Of a stretch of DNA of 31,421 nt, positions 24,714 to 31,421 are shown piece after piece. The stretch comes from Bacteroidales bacterium. Lineage in GTDB: Bacteria; Bacteroidota; Bacteroidia; Bacteroidales; Muribaculaceae. The translations under genes and the position numbers were made by a program. Each line of letters begins with the position of its first letter. The first letter of the stretch is position 1. The stretch is from NCBI GenBank assembly GCA_004557565.1, contig SFGS01000026.1, forward strand, positions 1-31,421, read 5' to 3'. The notes beneath the pieces are model-generated. The model made no database searches, was not told the origin of the DNA, and saw only the letters and a list, made by a program, of their open reading frames with translations.

Positions 24714-25634
24714 TCATGAATTTTGTTGAGAAATATGATGCTGAATGAGGTATTTTTCAAGCATCGACTTGAATTTATCGGGCTTGATGCCCCATTTCGG
24801 GCTGATGAGTATGTCGGCTGGCGACTCCGAAACGAATCGCTCAATGGCGATTTTTGGCGACAAACGCTTCACTACTGCGCCACACAGTGCCAAATATTCA
24901 TCTAAAGTGAAGCATCGGAAGTCGGCAATTTGTCCAGAATTGAGCATTTTTTCAAGTGCCGTGCCTTTCACCACTTGCAGCTGGTGGAATTTCACCACAT
25001 CTACTGGCAATGAGGATATTACATCAACAGTATGGAGCATATCGTGCTGCGATTCGCCCGGCAAGCCAAGTATCAAGTGGGCGCATTGCGGTATGCCATA
25101 TTCGTGCGTAAGCTTGATGGCTGACACAGAAGTGGCAGCGTCGTGACAGCGATTGATGATGCGCAGAGTGCTATCGTTGAGCGTTTCCACGCCATATTCA
25201 AGCATCACAAAACAACGCTGCTGAAATTCTCGCAAATAGCCCAACAGCTCATTCGACACGCAATCGGGGCGTGTGGCAATCACAATCCCCACCACATCAT
25301 CAACGGCAACAGCCTCGGCATACAATGCCTTGAGCCGCTCCAACGAGGCGTGTGTGCCTGTGTGCGACTGAAAATATGCGAGAAACTTCATGCCCTCATA
25401 TTTCCCAGAGAAAAACCGCATTCCACGCTCCAGTTGCTCCGTCAGGCTCAAGGCCGAATTGCAGTAAGAGGTGTTGAACGACTGGTTGTTGCAATAAATG
25501 CAGCCACCCACCCCTTTAGTGCCATCGCGATTAGGACAAGTGAATCCTGCATCGATGGGCAATTTCTGCACCCGAAAGGCGAAATGCTCATTCAAAAAGT
25601 CGGAATAAGTGCGATATAGTTTAGGCTGTTTCAA
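24714..25634 (-). CDS. Radical SAM protein, TIGR01212/YhcC family
   Basis: A 306-residue radical SAM enzyme of the YhcC type, of unknown biological reaction. With the chosen TTG start it reads KQPKLYRTYSDFLNEHFAFRV, then PIDAGFTCPNRDGTKG VGGCIYC with cysteines C33, C45 and C48 for the 4Fe-4S cluster. GTHASLERLKALYAEAV, IATRPDCV and HLILGLPGES follow. The TTG start at 25634 overlaps the aroC stop as TTGA and removes the long N-terminal extension that would run from an ATG at 25724 into aroC; the length then matches the family. Coupled with aroC. Confidence 0.85.
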   Translation of the reverse strand: MKQPKLYRTYSDFLNEHFAFRVQKLPIDAGFTCPNRDGTKGVGGCIYCNNQSFNTSYCNSALSLTEQLERGMRFFSGKYEGMKFLAYFQSHTGTHASLERLKALYAEAVAVDDVVGIVIATRPDCVSNELLGYLREFQQRCFVMLEYGVETLNDSTLRIINRCHDAATSVSAIKLTHEYGIPQCAHLILGLPGESQHDMLHTVDVISSLPVDVVKFHQLQVVKGTALEKMLNSGQIADFRCFTLDEYLALCGAVVKRLSPKIAIERFVSESPADILISPKWGIKPDKFKSMLEKYLIQHHISQQNS

Positions 25635-26713
25635 ATCTTGGCGGTACGATTTAGCAAATAGTTGTCCAAAATCACCAACGCCGCCATCGCCTCGACAATG
25701 GGCACAGCCCTTGGCACCACGCATGGATCGTGACGGCCTTTAGCGTGCAACACGGTGGCATTTCCATGCACGTCGATAGTGGGAACATCTTGCAGAAGCG
25801 TAGCCACAGGCTTAAACGCCACATTAAAGTAAATGTCCTCACCGTTGCTGATACCGCCCTGTATGCCACCCGAATAGTTGGTGGTAGTGCGCACTTTTTC
25901 GCCATCACTCACGAAGCTGTCAATCACCTCGCTACCACGATGATTTACAAAATCAAATCCTAAGCCAAACTCCACGCCCTTAGCCGCATTTATCGACATC
26001 ATAGCCATCGACAGTTGCGCATTGAGGCGCGAGAAAACAGGTTCGCCCAAACCAGCGGGCACACCCTTAATCACACACGACACCACGCCACCAAGCGTGT
26101 CGCCTTTCGCCTTGGCATCGGTAATGGCGACAATCATTTCATCGGCCTTTTCTTGGTCGGGGCATCGCACTGAATTGTTGTCAATTTCCGACAAATCGAG
26201 CGACTGATAGGACGAATCCACGGCTATTGATGCCACCTGTGAAGTGTAAGCCGTCACCTCAATCCCCAGTTGCTTCAACGCTTGCATGGCAAAGGCGCCA
26301 GCCACCACACGAGCGGCAGTTTCGCGCGCCGATGAGCGTCCGCCTCCACGATAGTCGCGAATGCCATACTTGGTTTGATAAGTGAAATCGGCATGTGACG
26401 GACGGTAGCACTTGGCAATGTCGCTATAGTCTGACGAATGTTGGTTGGTGTTCCTAATCATAAAGCCGATAGGAGTGCCCAAACTCACACCCTCGAACAC
26501 GCCCGAAAGAATCTCCACCTCATCAGCCTCATTGCGTGAAGTGGTGATAGCCGACTGCCCCGGACGGCGACGTGAAACCTGACGCTGAATGAAATCGAAA
26601 TCAATTTTTACTCCAGCCGGGAAGCCATCAATCACGCCACCAATCGCCACACCGTGCGATTCACCGAAAGTAGTGACCGTCAATATATTACCGAATGTAT
26701 TTCGCATTTTCAC
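25631..26713 (-). CDS. aroC: Chorismate synthase
   Basis: A 360-residue FMN-dependent enzyme that converts 5-enolpyruvylshikimate-3-phosphate to chorismate, the last shared step of aromatic amino-acid biosynthesis. Motifs: MRNTFGNILTVTTFGESHG at the start, VIDGFPAG, RRRPGQS, GGGRSSARETAARV (residues about 120-135) and the C-terminal HDPCVVPRAVPIVEAM. The length is normal. The start could be ATG 26713 (MKMRN) or ATG 26707. It follows ybaK by 10 nt. Confidence 0.97.
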   Translation of the reverse strand: MKMRNTFGNILTVTTFGESHGVAIGGVIDGFPAGVKIDFDFIQRQVSRRRPGQSAITTSRNEADEVEILSGVFEGVSLGTPIGFMIRNTNQHSSDYSDIAKCYRPSHADFTYQTKYGIRDYRGGGRSSARETAARVVAGAFAMQALKQLGIEVTAYTSQVASIAVDSSYQSLDLSEIDNNSVRCPDQEKADEMIVAITDAKAKGDTLGGVVSCVIKGVPAGLGEPVFSRLNAQLSMAMMSINAAKGVEFGLGFDFVNHRGSEVIDSFVSDGEKVRTTTNYSGGIQGGISNGEDIYFNVAFKPVATLLQDVPTIDVHGNATVLHAKGRHDPCVVPRAVPIVEAMAALVILDNYLLNRTAKI

Positions 26714-26723
26714 TCAAACTTTA

Positions 26724-27209
26724 TTATTTATCCGAAACCAAGTCGCAAACAGTTGCGCCCACATATTTCACAAGGTCGTCGGGATTGATTTTCAGTTGCA
26801 AACCACGCACGCCAGCACTCACATAAATGTAGTCGAACAAAATGCAAGTTTCGTGGAAATAAGTAGGGAAAGGCTTTTTCATGCCGATTGGCGAACAGCC
26901 ACCACGAATATAACCCGTGGTGGGCAACAATTCCTTCATCGGAATCAAGTCGACTTTCTTGTTGCCCGAAATTTTTGCGGCTTTCTTCAAGTCCACTTCA
27001 TCTTCACCTGGCACCACGCACACAAAGTGCCCGGTCTTATCGCCACGCAGCACCAAGGTTTTAAACACTTGCTCTATGTCTTCACCAAGTTGCTCCGCAA
27101 TATGTCCTGCGCTAAGGTCGTTCTCATCCACAATGTATGGCACAAGCGAATATGAAATCTTCGCCTGATCGAGAAGCCTTGCGACATTGGTTTTTGCAAT
27201 CTTTTTCAT
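26724..27209 (-). CDS. ybaK: Cys-tRNA(Pro)/Cys-tRNA(Cys) deacylase
   Basis: A 161-residue YbaK/EbsC-type editing enzyme that hydrolyses mischarged Cys-tRNA(Pro). It has KTNVARLLDQAKISY, AEQLGEDIEQVFKTLVLRG with the catalytic lysine (about K50) and GYIRGGCSPIGMKK. Its length matches the family. It heads the minus-strand run ybaK-aroC-radical SAM, with a TAnnTTTG box upstream. Confidence 0.95.
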   Translation of the reverse strand: MKKIAKTNVARLLDQAKISYSLVPYIVDENDLSAGHIAEQLGEDIEQVFKTLVLRGDKTGHFVCVVPGEDEVDLKKAAKISGNKKVDLIPMKELLPTTGYIRGGCSPIGMKKPFPTYFHETCILFDYIYVSAGVRGLQLKINPDDLVKYVGATVCDLVSDK

Positions 27210-27230
27210 TTATTTAATGCTTTAACAATA

Positions 27231-27238
27231 CAAAATTA
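27231..27238 (-). promoter_or_regulatory. Putative -7 box (TAnnTTTG) for the ybaK-aroC operon
   Basis: Minus-strand TAATTTTG, 21 nt upstream of the ybaK ATG. A TTG (minus strand 27262-27260) sits 21 nt further upstream at about the right -33 spacing. It is divergent from the plus-strand box at 27252-27259. Confidence 0.55.
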
Positions 27239-27251
27239 CTCGTTTTCTGCC

Positions 27252-27259
27252 TATATTTG
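27252..27259 (+). promoter_or_regulatory. Putative -7 box (TAnnTTTG) for the thioredoxin-like gene
   Basis: TATATTTG fits the consensus and lies 21 nt before ATG 27281. A start at 27257 would be inside the box, which supports the downstream ATG. No good -33 seen. Confidence 0.5.
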
Positions 27260-27280
27260 CAAGATAAACGCAGTTATTTC

Positions 27281-27961
27281 ATGAATAAGCACCACATATT
27301 CGCCATTATTGCGGCTTTTTGCATAGCAAATAGCCACGCGCAAGTGTGTGCCTTCACCGACAGAAAAGCGGTGCTGCAAGCACTCGAACAGGCCGAATAC
27401 ACATTCGGCAATCCGCTGAGCACAGCGCACGACGAAGCGAAATATGTGGAAGTGCTGAGGGCTGTGTGCGATAGCGAACTATTGTCGGAAACCGAAAAAA
27501 TGCGCCCGAAACTGCTGCTCGCCGATGCTTTGAAGAATCAGATAGGCACACAAGCTGCTGATATAGAATATGTAACCACAGATGGCAGCGCGCACCACAT
27601 CTACGACAGCACTGCGCCGCTCACACTCATCTATTTCAACGACCCCGACTGCGAATCGTGCGAAAAGGTGAAAAACAGGCTCGACACCTGCACCATATTG
27701 AAAAGTATGGTGGCGGAAAAACGCCTTGAAATCGTGGGCATCTACACGCTTGACGATGAGCAGGCATGGAAAAGCAGCAACTTCCCCACCTACATCATAA
27801 ATGGCTGGAACAAAAACCAGGACATAGAGCAAAACGAAACGTATTCGCTCCCCACTCTCCCACTATTTTATTTGCTTGATTCCGACAAAAAAGTGCTGTT
27901 GAAAGGCGAAGCAAGTCTCAACAGAGTGTTGCGCTATTTGCACAACGATACCACAAAATAG
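27281..27961 (+). CDS. Exported thioredoxin-like (DUF5106-type) protein
   Basis: A 226-residue secreted protein. The first 20 residues (MNKHHIFAIIAAFCIANSHA) form a signal peptide with cleavage after SHA. The C-terminal half is thioredoxin-like: LTLIYFNDPDCESCEKV holds a CxxC pair (C124, C127) where a thioredoxin active site is expected, and SLPTLPLFYLLDSD looks like the cis-Pro region. The N-terminal half is a helical domain. This arrangement resembles Bacteroidales DUF5106/redoxin proteins. A role in periplasmic disulfide exchange is possible but unproven. Start 27281 is preferred over the 27257 codon, which lies in the promoter box. Its 3' end overlaps the tilS stop by 28 nt on the opposite strand. 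Confidence 0.7.
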   Translation: MNKHHIFAIIAAFCIANSHAQVCAFTDRKAVLQALEQAEYTFGNPLSTAHDEAKYVEVLRAVCDSELLSETEKMRPKLLLADALKNQIGTQAADIEYVTTDGSAHHIYDSTAPLTLIYFNDPDCESCEKVKNRLDTCTILKSMVAEKRLEIVGIYTLDDEQAWKSSNFPTYIINGWNKNQDIEQNETYSLPTLPLFYLLDSDKKVLLKGEASLNRVLRYLHNDTTK

Positions 27962-29295
27962 GCATCATCGTCAGCCCCAACTTTATACAAGGTAGATGCA
28001 CGATAGCCAATCACCCAAATAATATCACCATCAGCCTCCATCACCCACACTTCCTGCTTTTCTCGCTCACTCAATTTTAGGTCTGTAAACAGGTCGCTTA
28101 AAAGCTTGCTGCCTTTCATGCCGAATGGGCGAAATCTATCGCCATTTTTCCAATGGCGAACCACTACATTTTTGGCATTTTCCACATCACATGAAAGTGC
28201 AATTACATCTTTACCATTGCATGATTTCAAATCGTGTTGCGTACGCGAAACTTTTTTCACTTCCATTTTTACTGGCTGTGATATATAATTGTCGCACAGA
28301 TTAATGCCGTACGCACATTCAAGTTTTACTTTATAGACAAAAACTTCAAGTTTAGTGCGCAATACAGTTAAAGTAAAGGTTGAGGAATAGAAGTGTTTGC
28401 CTACTCCGTGTTCACTGCCAAATGCCTTCAAAATATCGGTGCATTGCGCATAATTGAAGCCATAGGGTTTTAGAATTTCGAAAAGTAAAGTATTGGCATT
28501 TGTAAACCGTAACAAGCGGGCACAATCCACCAGCAGAACATCATCTTTCTGCTCACAGATTTCTGCCTGTGCTTGCTCAATCAGTTCATCATAAAGCGAA
28601 GCGCACGAGCGCACCTGCTGCACCGTTTTGCCCAGTTGTGCGCCAGCACCAGGAAAATGTTGCTCAATGGTGGGTAAAATGATGTTTCTCAACTTATTTC
28701 GCTTCACATCATTTTTCTGGTTAGTGGAGTCAGTCACATAATCTTGGCTGTTATCTTCAAGATATTCAAGCACTTCACCCCTCGTTACGCACAGCAATGG
28801 CCTCACCACAGCATCGTTTTTTGGAGCGATGCCCGACAGTCCACCAATTCCCGACCCTCTCAAGGCGTTGATGAAAAAAGTTTCCACATTATCGTGCTGG
28901 TGATGTGCCACAGCAATCACTCCGCAATCCTGCTCGCGAAGCAGCACCTTAAACCATGCGTAACGCAAATCGCGGCAAGCCATTTCAAGCGAAACACCCT
29001 TGCTCCTCATATACGCCGGCACATCGAAGTCTTTCACAAAAAGCGGCACATTCAAGTGAGCGCACAACTCACGCACAAAAGCCTCATCGCGATTCGACTC
29101 ATCGCCACGGAGATGGAAATTGCAGTGCGCTGCCTTACAGTCGTAGCCCAAGGCCAGCAGCACACGCAGAAGTGCCACAGAATCAGCACCGCCACTAAGT
29201 GTCACCAACACAGGCCGAACACCACTCATGAGGTGGTGCTGCACGATAAAATCTTTAACTCGCTTTTCGAATTGCTGTGAATAATCTGTACGCAT
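27934..29295 (-). CDS. tilS: tRNA(Ile)-lysidine synthase
   Basis: A 453-residue enzyme that modifies the wobble C of tRNA-Ile(CAU) to lysidine using ATP and lysine. The PP-loop VTLSGGADSVALL holds S34-G35-G36-x-D38-S39; AHCNFHLRGDESNRDEAFV and VAHHQHDNVETF follow, then RPLLCVTRGEVLEY. The C-terminal TilS domain has RHWKNGDRFRPFGMKGSKLLSDL. Length and motifs are standard. Its stop codon overlaps the convergent gene at 27281-27961 by 28 nt. A minus-strand TAnnTTTG box (29304-29311) is just upstream. Confidence 0.96.
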   Translation of the reverse strand: MRTDYSQQFEKRVKDFIVQHHLMSGVRPVLVTLSGGADSVALLRVLLALGYDCKAAHCNFHLRGDESNRDEAFVRELCAHLNVPLFVKDFDVPAYMRSKGVSLEMACRDLRYAWFKVLLREQDCGVIAVAHHQHDNVETFFINALRGSGIGGLSGIAPKNDAVVRPLLCVTRGEVLEYLEDNSQDYVTDSTNQKNDVKRNKLRNIILPTIEQHFPGAGAQLGKTVQQVRSCASLYDELIEQAQAEICEQKDDVLLVDCARLLRFTNANTLLFEILKPYGFNYAQCTDILKAFGSEHGVGKHFYSSTFTLTVLRTKLEVFVYKVKLECAYGINLCDNYISQPVKMEVKKVSRTQHDLKSCNGKDVIALSCDVENAKNVVVRHWKNGDRFRPFGMKGSKLLSDLFTDLKLSEREKQEVWVMEADGDIIWVIGYRASTLYKVGADDDAYFVVSLCK

Positions 29296-29303
29296 AATTA
29301 ATG

Positions 29304-29311
29304 CAAAGATA
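29304..29311 (-). promoter_or_regulatory. Putative -7 box (TAnnTTTG) for tilS
   Basis: Minus-strand TATCTTTG, 8 nt upstream of the tilS ATG at 29295. If used, the mRNA would have almost no leader. Motif match only. Confidence 0.35.
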
Positions 29312-29375
29312 TTGAATTTTGATAAGCTGTGGGGGATTAGACTATCAAAAGTTTTTCGGATTAAGGGATTTTTTG

Positions 29376-29383
29376 TAATTTTG
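29376..29383 (+). promoter_or_regulatory. Putative -7 box (TAnnTTTG) for pheS
   Basis: TAATTTTG, 23 nt before the pheS ATG at 29407, with a T-rich TTTTTC around 29352-29357 at the -33 distance. It places the upstream in-frame ATG at 29386 at or before the transcript start, which supports the start at 29407. Confidence 0.55.
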
Positions 29384-29406
29384 CGTTGAAAACTATAATA
29401 ATATAT

Positions 29407-30444
29407 ATGTTACTCGAAAGAATTGAAGCTTTAAAAGAGCAAATCAACGCACTTCAAGCAGCCAACGAAGAAGCACTTGAAGCATTGAGAATCAAATATC
29501 TCAGCAAAAAGGGCGAAGTGACCGCCCTGTTCAACGAATTTCGTAATGTGCCAGCTGATCAAAAGAAGGAATTTGGCCAGAAATTAAACGAACTCAAGAA
29601 CCTCGCAACTGATAAGTTGAACGAACTTCGCGAAGGTTTCAAAGCTCAAGCAAAAGAAGCCAACAAGATAGATATCACACGCCCTGCCATGCCAGAAAAG
29701 CTTGGCACACGCCACCCTATTTCTCTCGTTCGCAAAGAAATCATTGATATCTTCGCACGCCTTGGCTTCACATTGGCTGATGGTCCAGAAGTGGAAGACG
29801 ACTGGCACGTGTTCAGCGCGCTCAACTTTGCCGCCGACCACCCTGCACGCGATATGCAAGACACATTCTTCATCAACGCTGACGAGAAAGACGTGAAGCG
29901 CAACATCATTTTGCGTAGCCACACCAGCTCTGTGCAGGTTCGCACGATGGAAAAGAAGCAACCGCCTATTCGCATCATTTGCCCAGGCCGAGTGTATCGC
30001 AACGAGGCAATTACCGCACGCGCACACTGCTTCTTCCACCAGATTGAAGGATTGTACATCGACAAGAATGTGAGCTTTGCCGACTTAAAGCAAGTGCTCC
30101 TCAACTTTGCACAAGAACTTTTCGGTGCCGACACAAAAATCCGTCTTCGTCCAAGCTACTTCCCATTCACTGAGCCAAGTGCCGAAATGGACGTATCTTG
30201 TATGCTTTGCGGTGGCGAAGGTTGCGGCTTCTGTAAGCACACTGGCTGGGTGGAAATTCTCGGCTGTGGCATGGTTGACCCTAACGTGCTTGAATCAAGC
30301 GGCATCGACAGCAGTGTGTATAGCGGCTACGCATTCGGGTTGGGTATCGAACGTATCACCAACTTGAAATATATGGTGAAAGACTTGCGCATGTTTAGCG
30401 AAAACGATGTTCGCTTCCTCGACGAATTTGAGGCAGCACACTAA
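29407..30444 (+). CDS. pheS: Phenylalanyl-tRNA synthetase alpha subunit
   Basis: A 345-residue class II aminoacyl-tRNA synthetase subunit, partner of PheT. An N-terminal coiled coil (residues about 1-80, MLLERIEALKEQINALQ) precedes RHPISLVRKEIIDIFARLGF, then the class II motifs around ILRSHTSSVQVRTM and PGRVYRNEAITARAHCFFHQIEG, and motif 3 near the end, GYAFGLGIERITNLKYMVKDLRMF. The length is typical. The start is set by the promoter. A hairpin terminator follows. pheT is not adjacent. Confidence 0.97.
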   Translation: MLLERIEALKEQINALQAANEEALEALRIKYLSKKGEVTALFNEFRNVPADQKKEFGQKLNELKNLATDKLNELREGFKAQAKEANKIDITRPAMPEKLGTRHPISLVRKEIIDIFARLGFTLADGPEVEDDWHVFSALNFAADHPARDMQDTFFINADEKDVKRNIILRSHTSSVQVRTMEKKQPPIRIICPGRVYRNEAITARAHCFFHQIEGLYIDKNVSFADLKQVLLNFAQELFGADTKIRLRPSYFPFTEPSAEMDVSCMLCGGEGCGFCKHTGWVEILGCGMVDPNVLESSGIDSSVYSGYAFGLGIERITNLKYMVKDLRMFSENDVRFLDEFEAAH

Positions 30445-30514
30445 TTTATAGAAGTTAACAACTGTCGGGAACTATCTTTTCGGATTCTGACAACTCACAA
30501 CAAACAATACAGAG

Positions 30515-30543
30515 AAATGATGCACATTAGTTGCATCATTTTT
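30515..30543 (+). terminator. Probable terminator after pheS
   Basis: AAATGATGCA (30515-30524) pairs with TGCATCATTT (30532-30541) across a seven-base loop and runs into TTT. The stem is AT-rich, so it is a moderate terminator. It separates pheS from nth. Confidence 0.6.
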
Positions 30544-30565
30544 CGTTTAAACCATATCTAAGGAA

Positions 30566-31198
30566 ATGACGCTAAAAGAACGATATGAAGGCTGCTTGGC
30601 ATACTGGCAGGAACAAAACCCGAATCCTGGCACAGAACTCAACTACAGCAACAATTTTGAGCTACTGGTGGCGGTGATGCTTTCGGCTCAATGCACCGAC
30701 AAACGCATCAACATGGTCACCCCTGCCCTATTTGAGGCATACCCAACGGCTGAAGCCATGGCAAAAGCATCGTTCGACGACATTTTTCCACTCGTGAAAA
30801 GCGTGTCGTACCCCAACAGCAAAGCCCAGCACCTACTGGACATGTCGAGAATGCTCGTCAATGAGTTTGGAGGCGAAATACCGAATACAATGGCAGAAAT
30901 GACCCGACTCCCCGGTGTGGGGCGAAAAACCGCCAACGTGATGCTCGGACAAGCGTTCGGAAAAGCCGCTATCGCCGTAGATACGCATGTGTTCCGTGTG
31001 GCTAACCGCATCGGGCTCAGCAACGGCAAAACACCATTAGAGGTGGAAAAGTCGCTTTCAAAACACATTCCAGAAGACAAACAATGGAAGGCGCACCACT
31101 GGATTCTGCTACACGGCCGCTATGTGTGCAAAGCCCAAAAGCCCGACTGCCTCAACTGCGCCATCAAACCATTCTGCAAAACCTACACCAAAAAGTAA
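30566..31198 (+). CDS. nth: Endonuclease III (DNA glycosylase/AP lyase)
   Basis: A 210-residue base-excision repair enzyme acting on oxidised pyrimidines. It has the HhH motif LPGVGRKTANVML with catalytic K121, VDTHVFRVANRIGL with D139 (E. coli equivalents K120/D138), and the four-cysteine 4Fe-4S loop near the C-terminus (CKAQKPDCLNCAIKPFC). The stop lies 5 nt from the third copy of the structured repeat. Full length for the family. Confidence 0.97.
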   Translation: MTLKERYEGCLAYWQEQNPNPGTELNYSNNFELLVAVMLSAQCTDKRINMVTPALFEAYPTAEAMAKASFDDIFPLVKSVSYPNSKAQHLLDMSRMLVNEFGGEIPNTMAEMTRLPGVGRKTANVMLGQAFGKAAIAVDTHVFRVANRIGLSNGKTPLEVEKSLSKHIPEDKQWKAHHWILLHGRYVCKAQKPDCLNCAIKPFCKTYTKK

Positions 31199-31203
31199 CA
31201 CAA

Positions 31204-31421
31204 TTCAGTGGAAAATTTCTGGGTATAGATTATGCATTGTTGCCGAATTGTGAATGGAATCAAAAACAAAAACACAAAAAACAGCCTTGGGGCAATGTGG
31301 AATGCTTCGCATTTGACGGAGGGACTGTGCGCTTTGCGTCATTGGAAACGAGTTTCCATGCCGCCAACCACACAATCCCTCCGCCACCCTCTTACGAGGG
31401 CTCACCACATTGCCCCAAGGA
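31204..31421 (-). repeat. Dispersed structured element, copy 2 (sense on minus strand, cut by window end)
   Basis: Aligns gap-free with 1909-2126. Basal stem of 16 perfect pairs: 31285-31300 with 31405-31420. Two pairs differ from copy 1 but keep pairing: A-T at 1995/2120 becomes G-C at 31290/31415, and A-T at 2001/2114 becomes T-A at 31296/31409. GTAA loop, TGCGAAGCA hairpin and T-rich tract are kept. It begins 5 nt after the nth stop and continues beyond the window. Confidence 0.85.

Noticed and set aside
29584..30134. Long minus-strand frames inside pheS
   Set aside because: Shadows of a conserved synthetase gene with no family features.
1..31421. Phage, integrase or insertion-sequence transposase genes
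   Set aside because: No transposase, integrase or phage structural motif was found in any frame.

Overview
The window looks like chromosomal DNA from a Bacteroidales bacterium (Prevotella, Bacteroides or Muribaculaceae type). Signs are TAnnTTTG (-7 type) boxes ahead of several genes, no clear Shine-Dalgarno sequences, an UpxY-type NusG antiterminator at the head of a polysaccharide locus, a split 'polyvalent protein kinase' gene of a kind I know from this order, and lipoproteins with short MKK signal peptides. Genus and species cannot be fixed from the sequence alone.

Layout. 1-1900: a sugar O-acetyltransferase (minus strand) diverges from two small paralogous lipoprotein genes that end in a strong terminator. 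1900-2730: a gene-free stretch packed with palindromes, including two copies, pointing in opposite directions, of a structured repeat of about 210-250 nt, separated by an inverted pair of REP-like hairpins. 2731-24506: an exopolysaccharide/capsule locus, all on the plus strand: GDP-mannose pyrophosphorylase (manC), an UpxY-like antiterminator, a broken kinase-like gene, Wzx-type flippase, pyruvyltransferase, a PP-loop/QueC-like protein, six glycosyltransferases (two GT4, one GT32, two GT2 and a further GT4-type gene counted among these as separate entries below: 9383, 10608, 13697, 14632, 16477), WecB epimerase, Wzy/EpsG-type polymerase, two SDR epimerases, two phosphoglycosyl transferases, a frameshifted ATP-grasp gene, a PLP decarboxylase, a second ATP-grasp ligase and a DegT aminotransferase. 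The count of clear non-initiating glycosyltransferases is five. 24530-24643: a bidirectional terminator and tRNA-Ala(GGC). 24714-27209: a minus-strand operon ybaK-aroC-radical SAM. 27281-31198: a thioredoxin-like secreted protein, tilS, pheS and nth. 31204-31421: a third copy of the structured repeat, running off the window.

How the genes fit together. ManC supplies GDP-mannose and WecB supplies UDP-ManNAc. The PglC-like phosphoglycosyl transferases start a repeat unit on undecaprenyl phosphate, the glycosyltransferases extend it, Wzx flips it and Wzy polymerises it. Pyruvyl transfer, SDR enzymes, aminotransferase, and the decarboxylase/ATP-grasp genes would decorate it. Two initiating transferases, two broken genes and AT-rich inserts suggest a mosaic locus assembled by recombination.

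Most unusual features: (1) the dispersed structured element, whose three copies keep the same stems through compensatory base changes and keep a GTAA loop and a TGCGAAGCA hairpin ahead of a T-rich tract; (2) the nested palindromic arrangement at the left edge of the polysaccharide locus; (3) a PP-loop ATPase-like gene in the polysaccharide cluster; (4) an ATP-grasp gene broken exactly at an A6 tract that also forms an A AAA AAT slippery heptamer; (5) a kinase-like gene interrupted by an in-frame TAG.
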